Positions 20,910-34,689 of a stretch of 64,000 nucleotides of DNA are shown here, piece by piece. Each line of letters opens with the position of its first letter. Position 1 is the first letter of the stretch. The notes under the pieces are model-generated. The model was not told the origin of the DNA. It did no database searches and saw only the letters and a list, made by a program, of their open reading frames with translations. Both the position numbers and the translations under genes were made by a program. This DNA comes from Varanus komodoensis. Taxonomy: Eukaryota; Chordata; Lepidosauria; Squamata; Varanidae. Where the stretch lies: NCBI RefSeq assembly GCF_004798865.1, contig NW_025336087.1, forward strand, positions 8,457,890 through 8,521,889, given 5' to 3'.

Positions 20910-23900
20910 GTTGTTCACAGTAGAATTATATGCTTTTTTCTTGCCTTAGTGCTATAGTTAATTTCATTTGTTCTTGAGTGCTATCTTGGGTTTTCATAAA
21001 ATCATTTACCTTTTAGTTCTGAGTCCGCTGCCAGCTTGTCTGCAAGTTCAGGGCATTCTCACTATGCAGCCATTTTGTTTGTCTGCAGGCCATATCCCCA
21101 TTTCAGGTTATTTTCAGAAACACAAAAACCCTGCTGCACAGGCAGTTGTTCCTGAGACTGCATGGCTGCAACAGAATGTTATCCCTGTTTTCTACTGCCT
21201 GTACACTTGCATGAAAAGGGCAGAACAACATTCATCTTGTTATTTTCCTGTCTTTCATACTCAAATTGTCTCAAAGCAAATAGTGTTGGTTTCCAGCCAT
21301 GCAGGCAAGATCAAGCATGTATTTGTCCTAAAATTGTCCTACTGCAGACATGAACTCACATTATTCATAACTAAAATCTTAGGAGGCATGATGGGGGAGA
21401 ATAATGTTATGATGGAAGAGAAAATATAATCTATATATTTTGAGTTACTCTAAAAGCAAAGTTCTACACCTAAATTTTAGTATTAACTTTTTCAGAAACT
21501 TCACTTAATTCTGTAAATAAAGCTCCAAATTGTACTTAAGTATATTTTTACAAGATCTAGTGTGTGTGATGGCTATCCTTTTAATCAGATAAAGTATTTT
21601 ACTCTAAACAGAAGGAATATCCCCTGGGATATTGATGTCAGTCCAACACCAGGCAAAAAAGATATCTAAACTTCCCAGTTGATAGAGATTTGCAGGTGCA
21701 TGTCCCCTTGGTTTCAGAAACGTCTGTGTGTGAATGGGTTGCATTCCCCATTAGAAATATTTTCAGTTCCTAACTATTCTACAGCATGAAAATATTTGGG
21801 GTCTTACTTTTTCATATGTATTTTCATATACTGGTTAGAATTCACAGCTCTATATAATGGGTACAGTGAATATTGAGACTAGCCACAACCTCAGGTTTGT
21901 GTGTCTTGGCAGTGTGTTCAGAAATTACAGTAGTAAAGGCAAACAAAGTCTTCTTATCTCTTCAGCCAACTTTTGTGGGGAAGATGCCCATTCAACCTAT
22001 CACATTCAAGTCAAGTTAAAAGCAAAGCACACACTCCTAGCTGCTACTTGTTCTCCTTTTCATTATGACGGATATAGGAGAGGTTCTTCCCATGTTACAG
22101 GCCAGTTCAGGCAAGGCTCTGGCTGGATAAAACTATGAAGACTTGGAGATGTAGGATTGCCCAAATCCATCAGGGGTACCTTTCCATCTCTGTGTGTATT
22201 GGACAGTCACACAGTAGTTGCAACATTTGGAGGCTAGTGTGTCTAAGGTCTGATCCACTGAACTGTTCTTCAGATTGTTCTCCAAATATTTTCCAAGAAT
22301 TAACTTTTGTGCAAATCTCCTATATGTACACTAGACTGTACATACGTAAGGCTATGCAGTTTTTCCTGTGAGTCCAGTGACTGCACCAATACATGTAGAA
22401 GGCACCATGGGCAGGCATAATCCTGTTCCTCCACTGTACACCCTACCAACAGGCTGTTCACCAGAAGCACTACTATACTTTTCTTTGTTTCCCTTGAACA
22501 TGCCACTAATATGCACAAATGATTTGAATGGGCATTTAAATATTTTGTGGACTTTTCTGCCAAGTTGCACTTGAAAAGTGTGACTCTTGAATTCCTGCCT
22601 GATTATCAAAGTAGTTCGTATATGTAGCTAAAACCAAGAATGCCATCATTTTTTCCAAGCTAATTTAGGATTTTTTGCTGTCAGTCTGAACATATATAAT
22701 ATGTGGTCTTTTGGATACATTAGCAACATCCATGTTATTTCTGTGGTTGGCTCTGGTACTGGTGCAGCACACATGTGATACAGGGTAGTGGACTGTCTTA
22801 TTTTCCATTAGGAAATGACTAAACCAATAGTATCTAGCTACAGCAGCAGTTTAAAAAGCTAGTCAAGTACTGGCAGGTTCTTAGAGTGCTGATTGTAAGT
22901 TCTGATTATTTTTGAAGGGACACACACACACTTTCTATCACAAAATACTGTTAGGACTCCCTTAGTTCATAGGATGAGTGGATAATGCTACTTTCTTTAA
23001 TCTACCACCCAATTTAGTAATTCACACCTAAAGCACACTCATTCAATTCAGCCACGTGTATTGACCATCAAATGACTTAGATTGCTTTAACCGACCCACA
23101 GAAAAAAGGTTTTAGCATTTCAGTGTACCTTTAATAATGGATATGATACCAACAGTTGAAACGATTTTTGAGGGATGTCTTAGTTATCATGACATGAGCT
23201 ACATAGGTTGAGCAAATGCATTAATTCAAAATCAGGACCAGGTTTTCGGTTCTCACTGAGTACTATTTCTTTAGGGAATACTTAATATTTTTTCCTTCAT
23301 CTAGAGTTGTAAAATTTGCAAGATGGAGTATGTCATTCATGAATATCTTTATGGCAACCAATTTATTCTAATCGGTCTATAATCAGCAAAATGTATTCCC
23401 TTATTTTTCATGTTAAATACACAAATAGATTTCTTGACATATTAAACTTGGTTGGTGGGCTTTGTATTTTTCAAGACAGTCAGAATTTCTGACCTTTTTT
23501 TTACAAACTTAAGACTTTATAAATACATAAAAACAAAAGTGTATTCTGAGTAAATTAACTTATACATTTGGTTTCAATTACACATATTCAAGTAAATGTG
23601 AATAAATATGTTCTACCTATAATGAAAATAAGGAGTCAAATGCTATGTTAAGGCACTTTTTGTTAAATAAGGCTTTCAAAGAAATTTGGCAAGAAAAAGT
23701 CTAGATACTGTTAACTTTTTAAAAATTTATCACTGTTAGATAAAAGAACTATGCAGAGATTTGTATTAAAATAAATAACAATGGTAATGGAATTGTAATA
23801 GTATAAGTAACAGAAAATGTTTAGAGTCTGTATCTGATCATAAATGTGTCATTCACTTCCAGATATCTAAACAGCAAAATATTAAATTAAGACCACAGAC

Positions 23901-24235
23901 AATAAAACAGCAATCATGAACTAAATTCAAGAGACCTGGCAGACCAGCAGTGTTTTTAACAGCTGCCTAAACCTATAAAAAAGATGTGGAAGGATTTGTT
24001 TGAATTGTGGGGGAAGCAGTCAACATCCAAGTAGTTAAGATTAATCAGTGCTCCAATTCTACCAAATGGTTATCCCTATTTTACATTTATTTCTTACTCC
24101 AAATAAGAAATATTCATATTATGCATTTTGCTGTTAATTTGAAATACACTTTTATATATTCATATAATACACTTTTATAGATTATCACCACTAGTTATGA
24201 CTTGTAATATAATAGACACATACACATATTTAAAA
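20910..24235. other. Long stretch without recognisable genes or repeats
   Basis: Contains a 153-codon plus-strand frame (20968-21429) with no domain or family motif, smaller overlapping frames around 22.1-22.6 kb and a (CA)n at 22920. The first 200 bases (with GCAGCCATTTTG near 21066) could be the antisense 5' part of the L1 copy, but this is a guess. From 23.3 kb on the sequence is very AT-rich. Confidence 0.4.
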
Positions 24236-24239
24236 ATGG

Positions 24240-24380
24240 CCTCCTCTAACCTACTGTTCTCCAGATGTTTTTGACTTCAACTCCTATCTACCTCAGCCAG
24301 AATTGTCTGTTCAATAGTCAGGAATACTGGGAGCTGCTCTCTCAAATATCTGGAGGATACCAGGCTGAGGAAGGGAGTAA
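24240..24380. mobile_element. Foldback MITE-like repeat
   Basis: Left half reads CTCCAGATGTTTTTGACTTC and AACTCCTATC. The right half is its inverted form: ACTGGGAGCTGCTCTCTCAA and ATATCTGGAGGATACCAGGC. The consensus ('ctccagatgttttggactacaactccca') is widespread in sauropsids. Related copies lie at 46.93 kb and 34.22 kb. Confidence 0.55.
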
Positions 24381-24384
24381 CAGC

Positions 24385-25495
24385 ATGTTGCACTTAATAT
24401 GTAGAAAAGAATTTGATTAGTTGACAAATTGATGTTCATATTCTAGACAGACCGTTTACATTACCCTCTAAAATGCATGGTTCTGGGGTTCTTTTTAAAA
24501 GCATTTATGAATGTTGCATATAATGTAATTTTTCATAGTAATCATTCAGAACAAGGTTCACACAAATGTAAGACTCCAACCTTGACACCAGTAAAGTCAT
24601 GTTGTTATTCCCTCAATTTGTATACGGTCCACTTTCAGTGTTCTTAAAGATGGTTTGTTCCCTTCGATGAATAAAAGAGGAAATGTCATGTCATTATCAT
24701 CAGTACTTGATCTTTTACCTGAATTAAGTTACAAACCTAATGGCAGCTCTTATCTTTCATGTCAAAATGTTTCATGGAACTGTATAGTCAGTAGTTTTAA
24801 GTTTCATTAACATTAAGTGATCTTAGAGCTTAGGTATACTTATTAATGTATTTGGTGAATGAGACTATGATAAATGACAGCATTGTTCTGTTTTTGATCA
24901 CTCTTGGAAATCTCTCTAGAGTATTAAAGAATAAGGCACATTTTTGCCAGGGGATAGAGGAGAGTAAGCTATATAGAAGACAAGAGTAATCTTAGGTTTA
25001 GCTCAGTAGCTCTTTAGAACAATAATTAGATGATGCCATTTTTAATCAAGGGAGTCATCAGTAGAGCAGTGGAGCAATTCTTTAGCTTCCTTACCAATTA
25101 GGACTGTGGAGTTTCCTCTTTCAGCTCCTTCTCTGATTTCATCCCTGCCCACTTCTATATTTCTGGCAAAAGAAATGAATTTGGATGGTGCTTGGAGGAG
25201 TCTCTTCCTGCCATGTTTTATATGTTTCCTTAATGGGGATGATGTATGGTGTGAGAAGGCTAGTCACCTTTCTTCATGTGCCACTTGCTGCCCCAGCCAT
25301 GCAGCAGAGGACAGAACCAAGGAAACTAGGCAAGTTGAGGTCCAAGGATGCGCAGGATGGGATGAGTCTTCAGGTGCAGGGTGGCACCTCCTTGATTCAT
25401 ATAGCCCACCAGTTTTGTGGGAGCAGTCTGACCACACACCAGAACAGTTCTGTGCCTGTACTTTAGATCATAGACACAGAACAAGAAGAATACTA
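24385..25495. other. No recognisable feature
   Basis: The first two thirds of a 209-codon frame (25106-25735) fall here without motifs. Its end is L2. Confidence 0.4.
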
Positions 25496-25499
25496 TATA

Positions 25500-25855
25500 T
25501 TCTTCTATATGCGCTCCCGCCCCTGAAGATCTGCAGCAGAGACCCTGCTCTGGGAACACACTCCTTGAAGGAGGTTAGAAGAGAGAACACTTGGAGGAGG
25601 GCTTTCTCTGTGGTGGCACCCTGGCTATGGAATGCACTCCCCCGAGAGGTTCACCTGGCACCAACGTTATATGCTTTTCGTTGCCAGATTAAGACCTTTT
25701 TATACACCCAATATTTTAAAGTTTCAATATTTTAATTATGTTTTTATCCTCAGTTGTGTGTTATTATGATGTATGGTGTTTTATATTGTAAGCCATCCAG
25801 AGACAAACCGTAATGGACAGGATAGAAATACCCTAATAAATAAATAAACAAATAT
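25500..25855 (+). mobile_element. L2-clade LINE, 3' end
   Basis: Translation gives RAFSVVAPWLWNALPREVHL and RCQIKTFL, the L2 ORF2 C-terminus. The tail box TTGTAAGCCATCCAGAGAC is followed by (AAAT)n at 25840-25855. 5'-truncated. Confidence 0.85.
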
Positions 25856-26855
25856 TGTACTTTTTAGGGTATCTGCATGTATCATATGCTATATAATCAG
25901 TCAAGCTGTCACTTTTAACTGATAAAGGGGAACTTTGCTTACCATACATCTGCTGCAGGTCTCAAAGGAAAGTGTAACTAAATGCTGATACTTTTAAGCT
26001 GAGCTGAAATGCTTAAATTTATTCTAGCCGAATGTACTGAAGTAAGATACCGTGGTTAGAAGTCAAGCATTCCTCACCTTGTCCTCAAGTCCTCACTTCT
26101 TCCTCAGTTATGCTGCTTTTAGTTGCATATAGAATATTGGAACATTTTGTAATTGTATACACCCTCACAAGCACATTGCTGTGATTACTCAGTTGATGAC
26201 TTGCAGCTGAATGCATGAACTGGCTCCCCTGAAGAACATCATGCCTAATAAAATGGTGGTTGGGGAAAATGCAAGCATTGTTTGATTTGAGTATGTAAGT
26301 GATTGCAGGTTATTACTTGATGCTACAAAGAGCAAAGTATCTGTGTTCATGTGTGAACCAGTCTTTACAACAGCTACCAAAAAATCCACAATAGAGATAG
26401 GCGTGATTTGGTAAGAGCAAAGTAGCTCTTACTCTTTCTTCCTTCCTAGGTAGAGACTAGGAATGCTCTGCTTTGAGCTGATCTATCTATGGGAAAAATG
26501 CACAACTGGGGATCTTGTGATTATTTGAGTATGACTCTTGCTTGTGTGAGTATCTGTGTAATATGCATGTGTGTATATAAAATATGTAAGAATACTTACT
26601 ATACACAAATGGGAAAGAAGTTGCTGTACATATTATGTGCTCTTATTTTTACATCACGTTCACTTCAGGAATTCACTTCAGGAATTTTCAGGTCTGTGAT
26701 GTTCCTCATGTATTTCATTTCATTGCTATTACACTGTCCAAAGATGAAACTCTCTGGGCTTTTCATAGGGATACGTAGACTTACAGACCACAAATACAAG
26801 TAGCAAAATACAATATAAAAGTTCAGTATACAAAATTTACTATTTCAATAAAATA
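25856..26855. other. No recognisable feature
   Basis: A 104-codon frame (26489-26803) lacks motifs. A 13-bp tandem duplication (TTCACTTCAGGAA) lies near 26665-26690. Confidence 0.4.
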
Positions 26856-26859
26856 CTAG

Positions 26860-29100
26860 ATGTATTTAAAAGACAGGCATAAATGCCCCATCGTAAGCCA
26901 TTAAATGCCTGGGAGTCAGAGGTGGCATTAACCTGGTATTGAAAAGATCACAGGGTTGGCAGGAGGTGGGCCTCAGTTGGGAGGTCATTCCATATTCAGA
27001 GGGCTCACCACTGACAAGACCCTGTCCCTTATCCTCTAAGTGGCATTCAGACATAGGCCTCAGCTGTTGACTCCTGTGACCAGGTAGATTCAAGTTGGGA
27101 GTTCTATTAGCTTTTGTTGTCCTTAACCATGTGAGAATTTATGCATTAAAACAGGCATCTCAATTTGGTCAAGGAAACATTCAAATAGGCAATACAAGCA
27201 GCCCAGAATTGATATCGCATGTTCTGCCCTTTTGGTCTGAGTTATTAGCCTGACTCCCACATGTTGTACAAGCCACCAAAGGCAGTTCCATGTAGAGTGC
27301 ATTCTGGTAATGTAATTTGGAAGTTACCAGTGTATAAATAACTGAAATCAGATTCTTCCTGTCAACATACAGATGTAGTTGGGCCAACAGCCAAAGCCAT
27401 TTGGGTCTCAAGTGACAGAAATGGCTCCAGGAGGAGCCCTAAGCCACAGCCCTGCTCATTCAGAGGGAATGTAAGCTTATCCAGAATAGGTTGAGCATCC
27501 TCCTTCCAATCTGAAGAAACACCCACTGCCAGCATCTAAGTTTTGTCTGGACTGAGTTTCAGTTCATTAGCCTTCATCCTTTTCATTGGTTCAGCCAGGT
27601 CCTGGTTTAAGCCTCACTTAATGGAAACAAAAAGGAGAAGGATAGCTACAGTATGTGTTATCAGTTACTGATGACAATGATCTCCAAAACTCTGCTTGAA
27701 CCCACTAAGCAATTTCATGTAGATAGTTAATAGCACAGGGACATAGGTCTCACCTTGGCAGAACCCCCATCTGGAGACTCCATGGGGCTGAGTATGTTTT
27801 CTCAAGAGACACCTTCCTGAGCCACCCATCTTGGTAGGAGCAGAATGATTGCAGTGCAATACCACCCATCCACAACTCAGACTGATTGCCCCTGCTCAGG
27901 TAACATAATCAATGATACAACCCTGCCCTAGAAATCAATGATGTATGAAATGATATATAAATACTTCCCTAAAAATCCCAGAAGTATCATCAGGGTCACA
28001 GGCTCCCCTGTCTCTCTCCCAAGATAGATCATCATAAAAAGTAACCAGAGGAGTTTACATGTCAAAACCCTGACTGACCATATGAAACCATATGAAGATA
28101 AGCAGCTTCATCCAAGAGTGCCAGGAGCTGCTTGGCCATCACCTGCTCAAGGACCTTGCCCGGAAAAGAAGATGCTACTGGCTTAATGTTGTTCAAGTCT
28201 TCTGTGTCTAGAGACAATTCTTCAGGAGCAATCTCACTGCTTAGGCAGCATGGAGCACTCCCTCTTACAAGGCGGGATTAATCACCTCACCAGCTATTTC
28301 CTCCGTGCTAGTTTTTATAAGACAAGAGGGGCAAGATTCTAGTATGGAAATAGTTACATTAACCTGTCTAAATACCTTTAGTAAAGCTGTACCAAAGCTG
28401 TCATCCAAAACAAAAACAGAATTGGACCAGACTGTGTTCTGGATACCTGATATGTTATAACATTAAAGTCTGTCCCAATGGATGCAAGAGATTTGCTTGT
28501 GGAAGTACCTAGCAAATATGTTATGGTAGGCCTCAGATGGCACTCCACTGTCATAGGCCCTGAACAATGCAAGTTCTGCTTGGTGGCAGATAGAGGATTG
28601 AACTGAGGCAGCAAGAAGTTGTTTCTTTGCTGCCCGAATTGCCCCTAAGTATACCTCACTATAGGCACATACCAGAATATAATTGTGTCTACTAGGACTT
28701 TTTCTGCATCTGCATTCAAACTCTCTCTTTTCACTGCTCTAAGCCCCAGGAAATGTTACAGAGTTGTATGAGTTCTACTGTAGAGAGGGTGCTCAGGAAC
28801 AATCATTTCAACTGCCTGGTCGTTCTTGCATGCCACAGATCAACCAGGGCTTCAACAGGAGCACCAGCTATATCAGCCAAGAAACTCCCTAGAGCCCTTT
28901 GGAAAACATCTGGAGCCATTAGCCTTGGGGAAGTAGGCCATCTTAGCAGGTCCATCGCCTTTGCAGGGGTTAAACAGGGAATGATCTGACCATGATAGAG
29001 GGGCTAAATCAAAGTCTCTCACCTTCAGATCACCATCCTATTCTTGGCCGGAAAAACAGAAACAGTCTAGATCATGCCCTGCTACATGTGTTGGGCCAAT
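26860..29100 (-). mobile_element. L2-clade LINE, 2.2 kb antisense copy
   Basis: In reverse, the segment keeps the order of L2 ORF2. From 29.1 kb down to 28.4 kb is the region between endonuclease and RT. The RT fingers follow at about 28.2 kb. The RT palm 'NIYMKPL' phrase comes from TTCATGTAGATAGTTAATAG near 27714. The KLNPDK block comes from TTTTGTCTGGACTGAGTTTC near 27541. The C-terminal part runs down to about 26.87 kb. Every frame is badly broken. This is the longest L2 copy in the window and appears older than those at 13.3 and 16.8 kb. Confidence 0.7.
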
Positions 29101-29103
29101 GCC

Positions 29104-29118
29104 TTTTTTTTTTTTTTT
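29104..29118. repeat. Poly(T) tract
   Basis: Run of 15 T at the outer edge of the antisense L2. As it lies at that element's 5' side it is not its poly(A) tail, and could mark a different insertion. Confidence 0.8.
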
Positions 29119-29119
29119 G

Positions 29120-32100
29120 TCATTAAGGTCATGAAATCCTGACTTTATTTTCTGAAATCATATCTAAAAAGCAAAGCTCGGAAAGATTCAAAGGGTTTTG
29201 TCATCTCCTGTGGTAGTTGTTTTGCAAATGGGCAAGGTCCCCAATGGCAGCCATTTTGCCAGAACATTATCAGCATTCTCTTAACATTCAAACTATGCTC
29301 ACCACCCTTATTTGGCTAGATGCTAAGGGTTGCTTGATGATAGAAAGACTGTAGAATTTCACAAATGCTTTCCCCAGTTCCATTATATCCATTAGGGGAT
29401 TGCATTTGCAGGACATAGTGTAATCAGTTGCATTTTTAAAAATATGGAGTAATTTGCTTCACTAGCTAATTAAGTAATTTGGAGAAACAGATGCATACTA
29501 AATATGTGCCCTATTTGATTTATGTGAAATGGACATACTGCTGCTGGTGTATTTTGAGCAAATGAATTGCATTTCTTGTCCTGAAGGGAAATGTATTTGT
29601 TTTTATGAAAAGAAGTTAGTATAATTCTGGAAAAGGAACATTAATCAATGATATTATGCTGTCAAAGTTCTGATATCCTGTGCTGGCATGCATTATTATT
29701 GGCCCCCGATTTTTTAAAGATCATTTCCTGCTTGTTTTGTGTTAATTTTGAACCAAATGTTAGTAGATCGCTCACGAGGAAACAAATGGGAATAAAGATT
29801 TTTCCATTTTTCTTTTTATAGCAAGACTGTTATTCTTAACAATTTCAGAAAATGTTTTAATGAAAAATAGATATGAAGCTAATGTAATTAGTTCTGCTGA
29901 ATGTGACAAAGCACTGATGCTATTATTTTGTTTAAATATTTCCATCCATTATAGGTGGCTGAAACATAAATCGGAATATGTATGGGTCATTAGGTACAAA
30001 GAGAATATCTACATTGCTCAGTGTTTATTACACTTTTCCAAACATGGTATAAAATATCTTCTTTTTAAGGTATATATTATTTCTCCACTTTTTGAATGGA
30101 AGGTCACTATGTTTTTAACAGAAAAGAGTTTGACAGCATGAATATTTTCCTAACCTTGATAAGGTACTCCTCATTGTCTATCATTCATGATTTGCATGAT
30201 TTCTAGTGAAGGTGGCTTCCATGGCATCTTCATGGTTGTGAGGAAAGCTTCATCAAGCAACATGTTCAGCTCTATCTATGCAGTCTAATTTCTCATTATG
30301 AGACAGCTTGATTTTCTGGATGTGTGTTCATAATCACTATTTCTTTTGTGAATGAATAGACACCTCCTAAATCTGTTAGTTATGTATCAGTTCCTAAGCT
30401 CAAGTTCTTGTGGAAGGGTCCTGTCTAAGACAGGAATTCCATGTGGGTTACATTCATTCATTTTTATTACATTTCTGTACTTTCCATCAACTAAATCTCT
30501 AAAGACTGAAACTTGAAAACAAATATATAAACAGAGAACACACAGAGGGACACACATATTTGTAAAATAATTTAACTGATCAGCACCAAGAAAAATCCAG
30601 AAAAAATCCAAACAAATTTATTTTTAATGTCATAACTTTTTAATTTGATATAAGATTGAGGGATTGGATAGGAGAATGCTAATAGAACCAGACTGACTGC
30701 TTCAAATGTTCATAATAGTTAATGGCAAAGATACCAAAGCATCCATCTCTTTATAGGATAATTATAAATGGTCCACAGTACCTAGACAGTAGCTGGAGAG
30801 ACCCCAGCAGGTGAGAGCCATTTGAGCAAAGGGCATTTGTTTCTCCCCTCCTCTGCATCACAGCTTAAGATAATCTAATATCTGCATCTGTGGGAGAAAT
30901 GAGATGGGGCCGAGCCAAAAGTCAGAGGGATAGGTTTGAGATACGGAAAATGCTTTTAGGGGCTGTTTCTCTTGGAACATTCAATATAGAAAAAAAGGAT
31001 TTGATGTTTCTTTAAACTGTCCTTCTGTTTTCCAAGCCATTCAAAGAAAGTACCTGATATGTAACCCTTGTTTTATATCTGTAGCTTGTCTTCCTCCATT
31101 AAAATGGGCCCTGATGTGTACAGGAATGCTGCTTGGTACATCAGAGTACCCATGGAACTTTGGATAAGCATGCTTTGTTATCTGTGCATCTAGGGACAAA
31201 GTATTTTCCTTTGTTCTTGCTCTAGTAATTGTACAAGGATTGTATCCAAAGTTAGGCCTATTTAGAGTAGAGCTATGGAAATGAATGGGACTAAGTTGGA
31301 CTAACTTGGAATAGAACTACAACGTTTGTCAATTTGCTGTTGTTCTTACTGGTAAATTGCTGTACAACTTTCATTTGTTGTGGACGCTTTTGAGATTTTC
31401 TCCTCTATTCACCCGCAAGCATTAAGGTCTCTTATCTAATTTGCAGTGTAATTGTTATAAAAGTTATTGGTACATATACAATATAAGCAAACGTTACTGC
31501 TGCTGTTCATTCTCCACACCCCCAATTGTAGAAATTCTTCTATTTCACTACAGACTTACGAAATATCTGCTTAGTTTTCAAGAAAAAGAAGGGTAGTGGT
31601 GAAGCCTGGCAGAGAGATCAGTAACTTTATTTCAGCAGAACTCCTGACTAATTCTGCTATACTAGATCCCACTGCACATATTGAACTGTTGTTGGGTAGA
31701 GGGGGACCTGAAATTCTTCATTCTTTTTAATGCTAGTCATAACAGGAGTTTTAGCTATGCCATTCCTCTAAAATATGGGGATAAGAGGTTTTCCTGTATG
31801 GCAGCCCAGAGCCTTATATTTCAAACTCTCTTTTGTACTTCTTTCCTTGAAAGTGACTGCTCAAACCATTTGCCCAACAAGCTCAATACCCAATGGGAAT
31901 TGTTTTATAAAATGTTTTTTTGCTGTTAGAAAGCATTCCATTTTACTATAGGACATTAGACAGCCTTTTTTCCAAAGTAGACAGAGCCAGATGATTTTAA
32001 GTCTGGTGCTATTGCAAGACAGGTTTTACAGTAAATAAGACCCATTAAAAAAGCCCTCCTTTTCACACCCAGGACATGAGGTGGTAAACCTGTGTCTGGG

Positions 32101-34015
32101 CTGCACCACTTCATAGATGCAAATGTCTGCCTGACACAGTAGCTTTAACACATTTAGGGCAGTGCAAAGCTGGTAAAAAAGAAGATAAGATAGCTGTCCT
32201 CTAGCATGTCACCTTTACACTGTATGTGGATATCCAGCCTTAAGGAAGTTTTGCTCAGGGTTATTACCCTGATTAGCTGAAGCTCCAAATGTGGCTGGGC
32301 AAATTCAGAGCTAAGAGTTTTTAACCCATTTCATAAATAGCAGCAGACCTTGGGCTGGATCCTGACTTTGGTCATAGTTAGAGTAGATCTACTAAAATAG
32401 ATCTAAAAGGAAAGTTAAGTTGATCATGACTAATAAAATTTGGAGGAGAAAACACTCACAAAATTACTTGCATATAATATAGAAACTAAAAAATCTATGG
32501 AGACAATCCAGGCATGGAAGAAGATTGATTTATATATGTTCAAGGCACAAATACTGTAGAAGATCAATTTATTTAGGACCCTTTGCAAGGTCCTTATTAT
32601 TCCACTTATTGTGTTTACCATGTTTATAGTATTAGAGTCTTGCTCAAATAAAGTACTGATTAACTATTACAGATAATAATCTCCTGCTGTATGAAAGGCA
32701 GTTGAGGTTTTTCAAAGGTATTTGAGGAAGGTAGCTGGTGTTTAAAATTTTGATATTGCTACTTCTGCAAAGCCTTGTACCTGCAGTAACTGGTTTGTAC
32801 TGCTTCATTTTGTCTGTATTTAAATTTTAATAAGAACTCTACCAGACCTACTGTGAGTACTCTCAAGTGTTTTATTAAATTGCAAGGGTGTAGCCTTTGG
32901 CAGTACTTAATATTTGCAGTGGTCACTCATTACCTATACTGAAATATTTGTAACAGTGAATTAAAATAGAATTTCTTCAGGTAATATTTATTCTACACCA
33001 GGATTTTCCCTCCAGATTAAATGCCAACAATAATAACTCCCTTTCTTCTGTGTTTTATTCCAGATGTATTTATTTTAAACCAAATTCTATTATAACTCTG
33101 AACTATGAATTCTGAAATTACATATGCACAGCTTAAAGATGTGCCTCAATGCCAGAATCTTGTCTTGAAAGGGACGGATCACCCTCATGGTTCTTGGTCT
33201 TCTGGGACCAGACTGTTTGGGAGCTTATGTGGTTTTGATCTTGTTTGCATGTCTGAAACATTTTTGATCCATTTATCCTGATCCTACTTCCACACCCCTT
33301 ACTGATGCTTGTTTTTCTTTTTCAGTAAAGAACAGTAGGACTGCCCCTGGAATATTCTAGAAATTGTTACTGTATGGCCTTACATGTTGCTCTTATTCCT
33401 TGCCTGTTCTGAGCACCAATCTGGTATTGCATTCAGACCTAAATAGCAATTCTGAGATTCCCTGGAGAAAAATCTATGTTCCTTATCACTGGGGAATCTG
33501 GAATGGTTTTGTTCTTCCTGAAATTCAGTGCAGAAATTTATTAGTTAGCAACAATCTGGAAAACTTTTGTAGAGCGTACTTGCTCCTCTTCCTATTAGAT
33601 TTCTGTAGTTTCTTCTTTGCAGCAATTCTGTGGAGCACAGTCACTGATCTCACTGGAAAACCCTTGAGATGAGGAAAGTATAGTGGATCCCCTGACCTCA
33701 TAGGTTGTATGGGGGGCATACACCCCCCATTCCAGCTGACAGCTTATTCATTTTTCTCATACAGTTCAATGGAATGATCAGATCGAATTATATGAACAAA
33801 ATTTGCCCATTTCCATGAATATTTTCACGAAGGTGTCTTCACATAACTGAAAGTCAGTTATTTATCCCAAATTTCACAATTTCCTGGGATGATAAGAATT
33901 TTAACAGAAAATTATGTGTGCACGAGCCTGAAAGAAGTTAGTGAACCATCTTTTAGAGCTAGTATCACGGTTGTCTTCATAGAAGATATGGAATAATAGT
34001 GCATTTGCTAACAGC
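29120..34015. other. Mostly unrecognised AT-rich sequence
   Basis: No gene found. Weak copies of short dispersed repeats occur at 31236-31326 (GAAATGAATGGGACTAAGTT) and 32341-32430 (AAGTTGATCATGACTAATAA). A small perfect hairpin lies at 33709-33730. The open frames at 29860-30141 and 33364-33672 have no motifs. Confidence 0.4.
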
Positions 34016-34019
34016 AACC

Positions 34020-34125
34020 CATCTTGATAGTTTACTTTTGTTTTGGTTTGTTTTTTCTTAATTTTATAAGCCACTGTGAGAGACTCTGTCTTTGAAAGCA
34101 GAGCATAAATACCTTAAATAAACAA
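34020..34125 (+). mobile_element. L2-type 3' tail
   Basis: TTTTATAAGCCACTGTGAGA, then AAGCAGAGCATAAATACC and AAATAAA. This is the diverged terminal box and tail of an L2-type LINE. Confidence 0.45.
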
Positions 34126-34534
34126 AGCCATTTCTTGCAATGGTGGGGAACTAATTCTTCCTAAATAGATGACTATGCAGATCATACAAATTTCAGATAC
34201 CACGTTAAAGAACCCATGTTAGTTGGGTCTAATGGGAGTTGAAGTCCAGTGTTAGTTGGAGGAATACAAATAACATTTACTGTTAAGCTATCAAATATGG
34301 TGACAAGGAAGGGACAATGCAAAGTAGTAGGTCCCTTTATTTCATTTTGAAAGTTCAGAATTAAGGATGCTGCACGCTTATACTTTATTGGTTGTAACTT
34401 ATTTTTTCTGTAATATATAAAACATTAAGGGACATTATAACAGCAATTGTAGACTAATTTTTAAAAATTGTTAATTTTACTAATCGTGATGTTTAGATTA
34501 ATATTTTATACTTGTTTCTATTATGTTTGCTTGG

Positions 34535-34680
34535 TTTGGATATATACTGCTGTTCTGCTGTGAACTGTGCTCAAAGCTGCTCACACTAAACACAAATCTA
34601 ACAAAATACATTACATTGGAAAAACTGTTTTACAAGGTATATTAATAAATTCAAATCAGCAAAAATAATTTAATAAACAT
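34535..34680 (-). mobile_element. LINE/SINE 3' tail fragment
   Basis: On the plus strand GGATATATACTGCTGTTCTG and CTCAAAGCTGCTCACACTAA resemble the reversed 3' end shared by the L2-like LINEs and MIR-like SINEs ('ttatatcccgccttt...ctcaaggcggcttac'). Confidence 0.35.
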
Positions 34681-34689
34681 AGAATAAGT

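Noticed and set aside
20968-21429. 153-codon open frame as a host gene
   Set aside because: No domain, signal or family motif, no splice context that stands out, and an overlapping frame in another phase. Likely chance or part of repeat debris.
25106-25735. 209-codon open frame as a gene
   Set aside because: Its last third is the L2 ORF2 C-terminus and the rest has no motif. It is a chance fusion of unrelated sequence with a LINE frame.
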